A stretch of 64,000 nucleotides of DNA from Paenibacillus xylanexedens (GTDB taxonomy: Bacteria > Bacillota > Bacilli > Paenibacillales > Paenibacillaceae), in assembly GCF_007680605.1 (NCBI RefSeq), contig NZ_VEIO01000010.1, positions 106,200 through 170,199 on the forward strand. The letters are read 5' to 3'. Shown here piece after piece: positions 16,942 through 26,355 of this stretch; the stretch's first letter is position 1; the number at the start of each line of letters is the position of its first letter. Position numbers and translations under genes: made by a program. Under the pieces are notes generated by a model. The model did no database searches. It was not told where the DNA came from and saw nothing but the letters and a program-made list of their open reading frames with translations.

Positions 16942-18621
16942 ATGGGTATCGGTGTAGTGCAAGTAGCGGTCATGCTACTGATCATTTTGTTGCTGGTGAA
17001 GCCGGCGGGCAGTTATTTGGTGAAGGTATTTGACAGGCAGCGAACGGGACTTGATCGCGTGTTTGGCGGGCCGGAGCGGTTATTATATCGGCTGATGGGC
17101 GTACGGGAAGATGAAACGATGGGGTGGAAAAAATATCTGGCCGCGGTGCTCATCTCCAATGCGTTTATGCTGATCCTGATGTTTCTGGTGCTGCGGATGC
17201 AAAAGTTCCTGCCCCTTAATCCGGATGGGATCGATAATATGCCTGCAGCGCAGGCCTTTAACACAGCCGCATCGTTTATGACCAATACCAACTGGCAGTC
17301 CTATACGGGAGAGAACGCTCTATCGTATCTGTCACAACTGCTCGCAGTAACGTTTCCGATGTTCACCTCGGCGGCTACGGGATTTGCGGTGGCGATTGCT
17401 TTTATTCGCGGATTAGTAGGACGCCGGGATGATCTGGGTAACTTTTACGTCGACCTGGTTCGGTCGATTACCCGTATTTTTTTGCCGCTGAGCTTCATCG
17501 TAGCGCTATTCCTTGTATTTCAAGGGGTGCCGCAGACGCTGGCCGGTGCGGTGAACGCAACCACGCTGGAGGGTGCACAGCAGACCATCACCCGCGGGTT
17601 AGTGGCTTCGCTGGAGTCGATTAAACATATCGGAACCAACGGCGGAGGCTGGTTCGGCACCAATGCCGCGCATCCATTTGAAAATCCAACCGCGCTGAGC
17701 AATCTCGTGCACATCGTTTGTATGATGTTGTTGCCTACGGCACTCGTCTATGCATTTGGCTTGATGGTGAACAACCGGAAACAGGGCTGGACGTTGTTTG
17801 CCGCAATGGGGGTTCTGTTCCTGGTGATGCTGACGACGGTGTTTGTTTCCGAGTATCGCGGAGTGCCTGCGCTGGATGCGAATGGACTACAAACCAATAT
17901 GGAAGGTAAAGAGGTCAGGTTTGGTATCTCCGAATCGGCTTTGTTTACGGCTGTAACTACGGCGGCAACGACGGGGTCGGTGAACAATATGCATGAGTCA
18001 CTCACTCCGCTTGGAGGTCTGGTCTCTCTTGCTCAGATGATGCTGAACAATGTATTTGGCGGCAAGGGTGTAGGTTTGTTGAATGGTCTGCTCTATGTCA
18101 TTATCGCGGTCTTTATCTGCGGGTTAATGGTCGGCCGGACACCGGAGTTTCTGGGCAAAAAGATTGAAGGCAAAGAGATCAAGCTGGCCTGTATCGCCTT
18201 GCTGATTCATCCGTTGATTATTCTCGCGCCAACCGCGCTTGCTTTAATGCGGCCGGAGGCTGTGGCCTCCATATCCAATGGCGGTGCTCATGGGCTAACC
18301 GAGGTACTGTACGCTTTTGCCTCAGGGGCGGCCAATAACGGATCGGCTTTTGCGGGACTGAATGCCAACACGGACTTTTACAATATCGCTATCGGGATTG
18401 TGATGTTGCTGGGAAGATATATCTCGATGATTGCGATGCTGGCGATAGCAGGTTCACTTGCCGTGAAACGGGTTGCTCCGGTTACCACCGGAACGCTACG
18501 GACGCATACGCCGCTATTTGCTGGCATTCTGATCATGATGATTGTGGTTGTAGGTGCACTGACGTTCTTCCCTTCGCTGGCTCTTGGTCCCATCTCAGAG
18601 CATCTGGCGATGGTGCAATGA
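16942..18621 (+). CDS. kdpA: KdpA, potassium-binding/translocating subunit of Kdp-ATPase
   Basis: 559 residues, the usual length. About ten membrane helices. Selectivity-filter-type segments are visible: TNTNWQSYTGE near residue 113, NGGGWFG near 233, TTGSVNNMH near 345 and GAANNGSAFAG near 462. KdpA is related to KtrB/TrkH channels and carries potassium across the membrane using ATP hydrolysis by KdpB. GGGAGG precedes the ATG. Second large gene of a complete kdp locus. Confidence 0.97.
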   Translation: MGIGVVQVAVMLLIILLLVKPAGSYLVKVFDRQRTGLDRVFGGPERLLYRLMGVREDETMGWKKYLAAVLISNAFMLILMFLVLRMQKFLPLNPDGIDNMPAAQAFNTAASFMTNTNWQSYTGENALSYLSQLLAVTFPMFTSAATGFAVAIAFIRGLVGRRDDLGNFYVDLVRSITRIFLPLSFIVALFLVFQGVPQTLAGAVNATTLEGAQQTITRGLVASLESIKHIGTNGGGWFGTNAAHPFENPTALSNLVHIVCMMLLPTALVYAFGLMVNNRKQGWTLFAAMGVLFLVMLTTVFVSEYRGVPALDANGLQTNMEGKEVRFGISESALFTAVTTAATTGSVNNMHESLTPLGGLVSLAQMMLNNVFGGKGVGLLNGLLYVIIAVFICGLMVGRTPEFLGKKIEGKEIKLACIALLIHPLIILAPTALALMRPEAVASISNGGAHGLTEVLYAFASGAANNGSAFAGLNANTDFYNIAIGIVMLLGRYISMIAMLAIAGSLAVKRVAPVTTGTLRTHTPLFAGILIMMIVVVGALTFFPSLALGPISEHLAMVQ

Positions 18622-18768
18622 GTGAGGGTAGGCGATATGAGATAGATGGTGATGGCTGAAGAAATGGCAGGCGAATAAGCCAGCGGAGCGACAGCGACAC
18701 ACCTAATAAACATGGAAGCACGGCAAAGGGTTGAAGTAAGCAAGTACAGTATGGAGGTGGCATTCACA

Positions 18769-20862
18769 ATGAATGCAGTGGAACCAAACAAAGAACATAT
18801 TCATCAACGCATCAACCACGCTCAGCATCATCCCGGGTCGAAACGATCTTTAAATAAAGCGATGTTGCTCCAGGCCATGCGAGATGCATTCAAAAAGCTG
18901 AATCCGATGGTCATGATCAAAAATCCAGTCATGTTTATCGTGGAAGTCGGCGCATTCATTACGTTGCTATTATGTATTGATCCCAATCTATTTACCGCTT
19001 CGGATGCAGGGCGTGGATACAATGTGGCTGTATTTTTTATTCTGCTCTTTACGTTGCTATTTGCCAATTTTGCAGAGGCGCTGGCGGAAGGGCGGGGCAA
19101 AGCACAGGCGGACACCTTGCGTAAGACCAAATCGGATACGATGGCTAATCTGGTGCAGAAGGACGGAACTGTGAAACAAGTCGCTTCGACCGAATTGAAA
19201 AAAGGGGACCTCGTCCGTGTGGAAGCCGGGCAGCTCATTCCAACGGACGGTGAGATTATCGAAGGGTTGGCCTCCATTGATGAATCGGCCATTACAGGGG
19301 AATCCGCTCCGGTGATCAAGGAAGCCGGAGGCGATTTCTCTTCGGTGACCGGAGGCACACGGGTGACCTCCGATTACATCATCATGCGGGTTCAGACCGA
19401 TCCCGGCGAATCATTCCTGGATCGAATGATCTCACTCGTGGAAGGCGCACAGCGTCAGAAAACACCAAACGAGATTGCCTTGACTACCCTTCTTGCCGTA
19501 TTAACGCTAATCTTCCTGATCGTCATTTTGACAATGGTTCCTATGGCCAATTATCTCGGTATCCGGCTTGATCTGGCCACCTTGATTGCGCTACTTGTCT
19601 GCCTGATTCCAACCACGATCGGCGGCCTGCTGTCCGCCATCGGGATTGCCGGAATGGATCGGGTGACACAGTTTAACGTGCTCGCCATGTCAGGGAAAGC
19701 AGTGGAAGCGGCTGGTGATATCGATACGTTGATTCTGGACAAAACAGGCACGATCACATACGGCAACCGGATGGCTTCTGAATTTATTCCGGTGCAGGGC
19801 GTGACTGTACCTGAGATGACACGGGCGGCGCTTCAAGCTTCAGTGCGAGATGAAACACCGGAAGGTCGTTCTGTCGTTGAACTTGCAAGTAAGCAGGGGC
19901 AGAGCTGGGAGGAAGGCAACTACACGAATGCCGATATTATTGAGTTTACTGCGGAAACACGCATGTCTGGGCTGAACTTGAGTGATGGAACAAAAATTCG
20001 CAAAGGCGCGGTAGATGCAATCAAGCGGTATGTAACCTCCGAAGGTGGACGTGTACCGGGTGATCTGGACGAAATCGCAACACGGATTGCAAAGGCCGGG
20101 GGGACTCCGCTGGCGGTAGCGATCCATAACCGGATCTATGGTGTGATTTATTTGAAAGATACCGTGAAACCCGGTCTCAAGGAGAAATTTGCTGAGATGC
20201 GTGCCATGGGTATCAAAACAATAATGTGCACCGGTGATAACCCTCTGACGGCAGCGACGATCGCACTGGAGGCAGGTGTGGATGATTTTATAGCGGAAGC
20301 GAAGCCTGAGGACAAGATTGCGGCGATCAAAAAAGAACAGCAGGAGGGCAAACTTGTCGCTATGACCGGCGACGGCACCAATGATGCTCCTGCTCTGGCA
20401 CAGGCCGATGTGGGCCTGGCGATGAATTCGGGAACCATGGCGGCCAAAGAAGCGGCCAACATGATTGACCTGGACTCTGACCCGACCAAGCTGTTGTCGG
20501 TGGTCTCCATAGGTAAGCAGCTGCTGATTACCCGCGGCGCGCTAACCACCTTTTCCATATCCAACGATATCGCCAAGTATTTTGCCATCATTCCGGCAAT
20601 GTTCATTCTCGCCATGCCGCAGCTTCAGGCCCTGAACATTATGAATCTCTCTTCACCGCAGTCTGCAATTCTGTCCGCACTGATCTTTAATGCGATTATT
20701 ATTCCTTTGCTCATTCCGATTGCGATGAAAGGCGTGAAATATCGTCCGATGTCTGCCGAACGGCTGCTGAGCCGTAACGTGTTCATCTATGGTGTTGGCG
20801 GTGTGATTGTACCGTTTATCGGCATCAAGCTCATTGATCTGGTTTTGTCAGGTCTGATGTAA
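18769..20862 (+). CDS. kdpB: KdpB, ATP-hydrolysing subunit of Kdp-ATPase
   Basis: 697 residues from ATG 18769, chosen because GGAGGTGG lies nine bases upstream; the frame is open to 18712. P-type ATPase signatures are all present: ITGES in the actuator domain, LDKTGTITYGN with the phosphorylated Asp, and MTGDGTNDAPALAQADVG at the hinge. There are seven or so membrane helices. It couples ATP hydrolysis to potassium uptake through KdpA. The N-terminal extension of about 20 residues beyond E. coli KdpB is rich in His and Asn. Confidence 0.97.
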   Translation: MNAVEPNKEHIHQRINHAQHHPGSKRSLNKAMLLQAMRDAFKKLNPMVMIKNPVMFIVEVGAFITLLLCIDPNLFTASDAGRGYNVAVFFILLFTLLFANFAEALAEGRGKAQADTLRKTKSDTMANLVQKDGTVKQVASTELKKGDLVRVEAGQLIPTDGEIIEGLASIDESAITGESAPVIKEAGGDFSSVTGGTRVTSDYIIMRVQTDPGESFLDRMISLVEGAQRQKTPNEIALTTLLAVLTLIFLIVILTMVPMANYLGIRLDLATLIALLVCLIPTTIGGLLSAIGIAGMDRVTQFNVLAMSGKAVEAAGDIDTLILDKTGTITYGNRMASEFIPVQGVTVPEMTRAALQASVRDETPEGRSVVELASKQGQSWEEGNYTNADIIEFTAETRMSGLNLSDGTKIRKGAVDAIKRYVTSEGGRVPGDLDEIATRIAKAGGTPLAVAIHNRIYGVIYLKDTVKPGLKEKFAEMRAMGIKTIMCTGDNPLTAATIALEAGVDDFIAEAKPEDKIAAIKKEQQEGKLVAMTGDGTNDAPALAQADVGLAMNSGTMAAKEAANMIDLDSDPTKLLSVVSIGKQLLITRGALTTFSISNDIAKYFAIIPAMFILAMPQLQALNIMNLSSPQSAILSALIFNAIIIPLLIPIAMKGVKYRPMSAERLLSRNVFIYGVGGVIVPFIGIKLIDLVLSGLM

Positions 20863-20968
20863 ATGACATTGTAGCTCTGATGTACAAGTGGAATGTCACT
20901 CATGGTGACGATAACTTGGTCTGCTCCTTTTTGAATAAAACATTAAATCCATTCAGGAAGTGATTTGT

Positions 20969-21532
20969 ATGAAGATGTTTATCCCCGCGTTGCGGTTGTC
21001 TGTTGTGCTCATGCTAGTCTGTGGTCTGCTCTATCCGCTCGTCACAACGGGGGTTGCTCAGCTGCTGTTTCCTTCACAGGCAAACGGAAGCCTTATCATT
21101 CAAGATGGGAAAATCATTGGTTCATCCCTGTTAGCGCAGGAAGTGAAGTCGCCGGGATTGTTCCAGCCTCGCGCATCGAATGCACATTATGATCCAACTG
21201 CTTCCGCAGGTTCCAACCGCGCGGTGGCATCCCCGGAGTATATCGCAGAGATGAACCAAAAGCTGGCTACGCTCCGCCAGGAAAATCCTGCGCTGCCGCA
21301 ACATATTCCTGCTGATCTGGTTACAGGCTCCGGTTCAGGACTTGACCCGGACCTGTCGCCTGAAGCGGCTGAGGCACAGATTCCGCGGATTAGCCAAGCG
21401 ACAGGCCTTAGTGAGCAGAAGTTGACTCAGCTTATTCAGAATCATACACAGGGCCGCCAGCTGGGTATATTTGGCGAGCCACGTGTCAATGTTAACGAGC
21501 TGAATCTGGCACTGATTGCAGTAGAGAAGTAG
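20969..21532 (+). CDS. kdpC: KdpC, stabilising subunit of Kdp-ATPase
   Basis: 187 residues from ATG 20969 behind AGGAAGTGAT; an in-frame GTG at 20960 overlaps that site. One N-terminal membrane helix (LSVVLMLVCGLLYPLVTTGVA) and an extracytoplasmic domain with the family segments QPRAS, ASAGSNRA, DLVTGSGSGLDP and FGEPRVNVNELN. KdpC raises ATP affinity of KdpB and holds the complex together. Confidence 0.95.
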   Translation: MKMFIPALRLSVVLMLVCGLLYPLVTTGVAQLLFPSQANGSLIIQDGKIIGSSLLAQEVKSPGLFQPRASNAHYDPTASAGSNRAVASPEYIAEMNQKLATLRQENPALPQHIPADLVTGSGSGLDPDLSPEAAEAQIPRISQATGLSEQKLTQLIQNHTQGRQLGIFGEPRVNVNELNLALIAVEK

Positions 21533-21565
21533 GCAAATGAAAACGGAAAGGAGGAGAGCGACAGC

Positions 21566-23899
21566 ATGGAGGGCAGCTTCAAGCGGAAATCGCCGGAAGA
21601 GATGTTGCGCATGATTTCGAAGCTGCAAGAGGGCACGTTTAAAATCTACATTGGCCCGGTTAGCGGTTCAGGTAAAACGTATCATATGCTCAGAGACGGC
21701 AATCATTTGCGCGAGCAGGGCATAGATGTTGTCATTTGTGCGGTCTCCACGATGAGAAGGCCGGAAACGGTAGAACAGCTTGGTGAGCTTGAGCGTGTGC
21801 CCAGCATCCACTGGATTCGAAGCAGTGACGGAGCGGAAATGAAAGATTTGAATCTGGATGCATTGCTGGTTCGCAATCCGGAGGTTGTTCTGGTCGATGG
21901 ATTGGCACATCGAAACCGGGCGGGGGCGAGACATGCGACCAGGCTGGAGGATATCCGTTTTCTATTGCGTCACAATATTAGCGTCATAACTACCGTGAAT
22001 GTGTATGAGCTGGAGGGGTATACCGAACTCGCTAGACAGCTCACGGGAATCAAGGTGGCATATACCGTGCCGACAGACACATTGGAACTGGCGGATGAAA
22101 TAAAGCTGATCGATGTTACGCCAGAGACGATTTTGAGCCGTCTTGCGGAAGGTCACCTGCAAGGGCACGGGAGTACGGACGTTTTCGGCCATGGTAATCT
22201 GGGCATTTTACGTGAGCTGGCACTGAAACTTGTTGCGGAAGGAGTTAACGAGTCTTTACGTGAACATCGCGAAGAAATGGGTCTCTTGGCAACAACGGGC
22301 ATCATGGAACGCATTCTTGTCTCCGCGCAGTACCACTGGAACGGTTCGATCTACATTCAGCGCGGACAGCAGATTGCCCGTCGATTGAACGGGAGCTTGC
22401 ATGTCGTTGTCTTCCGTCAGATGAAGCAGCCACTAACGAAGGAAGCTACAGTATTTCGACGCAATATGATGAAAATGGTGGAGAAAATCGGTGGCCACAT
22501 GGAGGAACTTCCGGTCATACATCGCCGCTACATCCCGGCCACATTGGCACAGTATGCCATTAAGCAGCAGAATACCCGGATCGTTATGGGGCATTCGCGG
22601 CGTACACGCTGGCAGGAGTTATGGCAAGGTTCCCTCGTTAACTCGCTTCTTCGCAAACTGCAAGGGGTAGATCTACTACTGGTTGCGGATCGGTCAGCGC
22701 GAGAGGGCGAACGGGTTGTTCCGGCAAAAGTCAGTGATACGGAGCAGAAAACCTATCGCAGACTCAGTGAGCAGGAAATGAAGGAACAGATTGGACTGAT
22801 TCGGCGTGGAACGTTCAAAATCTATATTGGCGCCGCCCCGGGGGTGGGCAAAACGTACATGATGCTGCGGGAAGGCAATGACCTGCTGCGTAAAGGCATC
22901 GATGTGCAAATCGGGCTGCTGGAGACCCATGGACGAGCGGGCACGGTGGAACAGATCGGCTCCTTGTCTATCATTCCGCGAGCACAGAGCATATATCAAG
23001 GCACACGACTGGAGGAAATGGATACGGAAGCGATCTTACGATTGCACCCCGAAGTGGTGCTTGTAGATGAGCTCGCGCATACCAACGTGCCTGGAAGCGC
23101 CCGGCAAAAGCGTTATGAGGATGTTCTGCGATTGCTGGACGCAGGCATATCCGTCATTACAACCGTGAACGTACAGCATCTTGAAAGTTTAAATGATGCC
23201 GTTGAGCATATTACGGGTGTTCGGGTACGAGAGACGGTACCTGATCGGATCATGCAATTGGCGGACGAGGTGCAGCTGATTGATGTTGCCCCCGAGGCCT
23301 TGCGGCAGCGCATGCGAGAGGGTAAAATCTATGCAAATGCCAAGGTGGAGCAGGCGCTTGCGAATTTTTTTAAAATGGGTAATCTGATCGCACTGCGTGA
23401 GCTGGCTCTACGCGAACTTGCAGACGATGTGGATGAGCGGCTGGAATCGCAGCGGGCGGCCCGCACACTACGGGGCCCATGGCGCCGTGAGGAGTCGGTT
23501 TTTGTGTGTGTCAGCAGTGACCGTCACGCCGAGCGGTTAATTCGTAGAGGTTTTCGCATGGCTTATCGGCTGAAGGCATCCTGGCATGTCCATCATGTAC
23601 ACATCGGCACAGGCATGGTAATGACTCCAGAAGTGAAGGAGCACCTGGCTGGATTGGAGCAACTCACTGTGCGGCTGGGAGGTCATTTTCATATCCATCA
23701 AAGTGCAAGGTTGAGGGACGTGCCCGGCATCTTGGCTACAAAGGCTACGGAGGCGAAGGCGACACAACTGGTGGTGGGGCAGGCGAAACGGGTATGGTGG
23801 CTGAATGGCTATCGCGGCTCGGGATCGGTGGTGAACCAGCTTGTTCGTCTGTCGAGACATCGCGATGTATTAATCGTAGCCGATGATGATTATAAATAA
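21566..23899 (+). CDS. Stand-alone KdpD N-terminal sensor with tandem duplicated KdpD-USP units, lacking a kinase
   Basis: 777 residues starting at ATG behind GGAGGAG. Two copies of the same unit are visible: a KdpD nucleotide-binding domain plus a universal-stress-protein-like domain. Copy 1 starts FKIYIGPVSGSGKTYHMLRDG near residue 25, and copy 2 starts FKIYIGAAPGVGKTYMMLREG near residue 417. Copy 2 keeps the family segment VDELAHTNVPGS, while copy 1 has VDGLAHRNRAGA, losing the Glu. Each is followed by a USP domain (about 245-370 and 640-765). No membrane segment, His box or ATPase domain is present; these lie in the next gene, five bases downstream. The protein probably acts in trans as the cytoplasmic input module for that kinase. 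Confidence 0.9.
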   Translation: MEGSFKRKSPEEMLRMISKLQEGTFKIYIGPVSGSGKTYHMLRDGNHLREQGIDVVICAVSTMRRPETVEQLGELERVPSIHWIRSSDGAEMKDLNLDALLVRNPEVVLVDGLAHRNRAGARHATRLEDIRFLLRHNISVITTVNVYELEGYTELARQLTGIKVAYTVPTDTLELADEIKLIDVTPETILSRLAEGHLQGHGSTDVFGHGNLGILRELALKLVAEGVNESLREHREEMGLLATTGIMERILVSAQYHWNGSIYIQRGQQIARRLNGSLHVVVFRQMKQPLTKEATVFRRNMMKMVEKIGGHMEELPVIHRRYIPATLAQYAIKQQNTRIVMGHSRRTRWQELWQGSLVNSLLRKLQGVDLLLVADRSAREGERVVPAKVSDTEQKTYRRLSEQEMKEQIGLIRRGTFKIYIGAAPGVGKTYMMLREGNDLLRKGIDVQIGLLETHGRAGTVEQIGSLSIIPRAQSIYQGTRLEEMDTEAILRLHPEVVLVDELAHTNVPGSARQKRYEDVLRLLDAGISVITTVNVQHLESLNDAVEHITGVRVRETVPDRIMQLADEVQLIDVAPEALRQRMREGKIYANAKVEQALANFFKMGNLIALRELALRELADDVDERLESQRAARTLRGPWRREESVFVCVSSDRHAERLIRRGFRMAYRLKASWHVHHVHIGTGMVMTPEVKEHLAGLEQLTVRLGGHFHIHQSARLRDVPGILATKATEAKATQLVVGQAKRVWWLNGYRGSGSVVNQLVRLSRHRDVLIVADDDYK

Positions 23900-23904
23900 A
23901 GCGG

Positions 23905-25533
23905 GTGGAATTGAATTTGTCTGAATATGAGGAAGAGGGCAAAGAACAGGAAAGCTTACAGGGAATCTCTCGTCAGAAAAGGGTTCCCGCCTATTTATGG
24001 GTAACACTTGCCATCCTTCTGTTAACCATACTGCTTCATATTATCGGGATGAGTGATGACTTGGTCAACGTTGCTCTGGTGTACCTGTTTCCCATACTGA
24101 TCAGTGCTGTATATTGGGGAATGGGGCCAGCAATATATGCAGCGACCCTCAGCGTTGTTATGTTTGATTTCTTTTTTGTGCCACCTTATCTCAGTTTTAC
24201 GGTGGAGGATTTGCGGTATCTTATTTCGTTTGGAGTATATTTGGCCGTTGCCATCATGACGGCAAGTCTCGCTGGGCGTTTACGGCAACAGCTGGATCGG
24301 GTTAAATCTCGTGAAGCCACAACGAATGCCCTGTATGATCTTAGTCGGCAGATCACTGCAATTACCGATCTGGATGCCCTGCTGGATAACATGACGAGCC
24401 AGATATCCCTTATGCTCGAAAGCCCGGCTGCCATATATCTGCCGGATCAGCAGGGTGAACTGAAGCTTTGGATGAAACAGGAACCTGCGTCTGAGATGGG
24501 GACAGAGAAGTGTACCTGGGGGAGCCAGTCTTCGGAGCTGGCAATTGCCGATTGGGTCTATAAACAGGGGCAGATCGCAGGCAAAGGATCGCCAAAGCTC
24601 GGTGAGTCGGCGGGGCGGTATGTTCCGCTGCGAACAGAGAATCACATTCACGGTGTACTTGCCGTGCGCATGACTACCATTGAGCCGGAAAAGCAGCGGG
24701 AGCAGCGCCAGTTGCTGGAAGCCTGCGGCAGTCTTGCGGCAGGCGCAATCGCCCGGGTGAAGCTGGCTGAGGAAGCGCGCCTCGCTCAAGTGACCGCTGA
24801 ATCGGAGCGCATCCGAACTGCGCTGCTGGATTCGGTTTCCCATGAGCTTCGCACGCCGTTAACCGCTATTATCGGCTCAGCCACCGGGCTGATGGAGAAT
24901 GACAGTCTTTTTACACCCGAGGATCGCAGAGAATTGACAGGCAACATCCGCGATGGAGCACTGCGCATGAATCGTCTCGTGACCAACTTGCTCGGCATGG
25001 TGCGGCTGGAGAGCGGTATGCTACAACTTAATCGCAAATGGTGTGATGTGGGGGATATGATTAGCGTTGTTTTGGCAAAAGTCAGAGAATTCAGTCCTCA
25101 CCGTGAAGTTACGGTACAACTGCCGGAAGAGCCCGTCTTTTTTGACGGAGATGAGGTGCTGCTCGAGCAGGTGCTCGTGAACATCGTCAGCAATGCCATC
25201 AAGTATTCACCCGACGAGAGCATGGTGATCATAAGGGTTAAGAATGAACCGAGTCAGAGTTGTGTGACCTTCATCGTAGATGATCAGGGTGTTGGGATTG
25301 AGGAACCGGAGCGCGCTCGCGTATTTGATAAGTTTTATCGCTCGCCCTCCACGCAGCATATTACGGGAACCGGACTGGGACTGGCGATCTGCAAAGGCAT
25401 TGTGGAGGTTCACGGAGGTACAATCCAAGCTGAGGGGAATCCGGATGGAGGAACAAGAATACGTATAGAGTTGCCTGTAGGAAGGGATGAAGTACCGCTT
25501 TCCTATACAGTGCAAGGAGAGGTTGGAGATTAG
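23905..25533 (+). CDS. kdpD: KdpD C-terminal half: membrane sensor histidine kinase
   Basis: 542 residues. Four membrane helices of the DUF4118 type (about residues 28-125), a GAF-like region (about 140-275), the phosphoacceptor box DSVSHELRTPLTAIIG (His about 313) and a HATPase with N, G1 and G2 boxes (NIVSNAIKYSP; VDDQGVGIEE; GTGLGLAICKGIV). This matches the C-terminal half of E. coli KdpD, but the N-terminal KdpD-USP half is a separate gene upstream. GTG 23905 is the given start; TTG 23917 behind GGGTGGA is an alternative. The kinase phosphorylates KdpE, whose ATG follows the stop codon directly. Confidence 0.92.
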   Translation: MELNLSEYEEEGKEQESLQGISRQKRVPAYLWVTLAILLLTILLHIIGMSDDLVNVALVYLFPILISAVYWGMGPAIYAATLSVVMFDFFFVPPYLSFTVEDLRYLISFGVYLAVAIMTASLAGRLRQQLDRVKSREATTNALYDLSRQITAITDLDALLDNMTSQISLMLESPAAIYLPDQQGELKLWMKQEPASEMGTEKCTWGSQSSELAIADWVYKQGQIAGKGSPKLGESAGRYVPLRTENHIHGVLAVRMTTIEPEKQREQRQLLEACGSLAAGAIARVKLAEEARLAQVTAESERIRTALLDSVSHELRTPLTAIIGSATGLMENDSLFTPEDRRELTGNIRDGALRMNRLVTNLLGMVRLESGMLQLNRKWCDVGDMISVVLAKVREFSPHREVTVQLPEEPVFFDGDEVLLEQVLVNIVSNAIKYSPDESMVIIRVKNEPSQSCVTFIVDDQGVGIEEPERARVFDKFYRSPSTQHITGTGLGLAICKGIVEVHGGTIQAEGNPDGGTRIRIELPVGRDEVPLSYTVQGEVGD

Positions 25534-26235
25534 ATGAATGCCGCATTAGGGGCTCGCATTCTGGTGATTGATGATGAGCCACAGATTCGCAAACTGCTAA
25601 AAGTGACTCTTCAGGCTCACCAATATGATCATTATGAGTGTGCTGACGGAGAGGAGGGTATTACCCAGGCAAGTGTGGTGCATCCTGATTTGATCATTCT
25701 TGATTTAGGTTTGCCAGGCATATCTGGCATGGACGTGCTCCACCGGATAAGGGAATGGTCTCAGGTGCCGATTATTGTGCTGACGGCAAAGGATCAAGAG
25801 GCCGATAAAATTGCCGCACTGGATGCAGGCGCAGATGATTATGTGACGAAGCCGTTTGGCATGGGTGAACTGGTTGCCCGAATTCGGGTGGCACTGCGGC
25901 ATGTGGCCAAAACAACGGATGAACCCATTTTACGATTTGGCTCATTGGTTATCGATCTGGCTCTCCGGCAGGTTGAACTGGATGGAGAGCAGATCAAATT
26001 AACGCCGACCGAATATGAGATGTTAAAGGTGCTTGCCTCGAATGCAGGCAAAATTATTACCCAGCGCCAGCTTTTGCAGCAAGTATGGGGTGCGCACCAC
26101 CATGAGTCAGACAGCCACTATTTGCGAGTATATGTGGGTCATCTGCGTAAAAAGCTAAAGGAAGACCCCACCCGGCCATCCTATATTCAGACGGAACCGG
26201 GGATTGGATATCGTTTTCTGCTACCTGCGGAGTGA
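25534..26235 (+). CDS. kdpE: KdpE response regulator (OmpR family)
   Basis: 233 residues. The receiver domain carries acidic residues at DDEPQ, the phosphoacceptor in LDLGLPG (Asp about 57) and the switch Lys in VTKPFG. The C-terminal winged helix of the OmpR/PhoB type includes LTPTEYEMLKVLASNAGKI, HYLRVYVGHLRKKL and GIGYRF. It starts immediately after the kinase stop codon, so the two are co-expressed. It should activate the kdp genes through the two boxes at 16536-16587 (inference). A hairpin terminator follows. Confidence 0.95.
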   Translation: MNAALGARILVIDDEPQIRKLLKVTLQAHQYDHYECADGEEGITQASVVHPDLIILDLGLPGISGMDVLHRIREWSQVPIIVLTAKDQEADKIAALDAGADDYVTKPFGMGELVARIRVALRHVAKTTDEPILRFGSLVIDLALRQVELDGEQIKLTPTEYEMLKVLASNAGKIITQRQLLQQVWGAHHHESDSHYLRVYVGHLRKKLKEDPTRPSYIQTEPGIGYRFLLPAE

Positions 26236-26255
26236 TCTGAAAAAAAAGTGAAAAA

Positions 26256-26300
26256 AAGCACCGTCCCTTCGATTTGGAAAGGCACGGTGCTTGATTTTTA
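26256..26300 (+). terminator. Terminator at the end of the kdp locus
   Basis: AAGCACCGT (26256-26264) pairs with ACGGTGCTT (26284-26292), with inner CCTT/AAGG pairing. GATTTTTA follows. A runs on the left may also serve the convergent melA transcript. Confidence 0.8.
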
Positions 26301-26355
26301 TATTTTGGTCATATATCTTGGTTAAAATCTTCGTTTGTATGTCTTGATGTTTATA

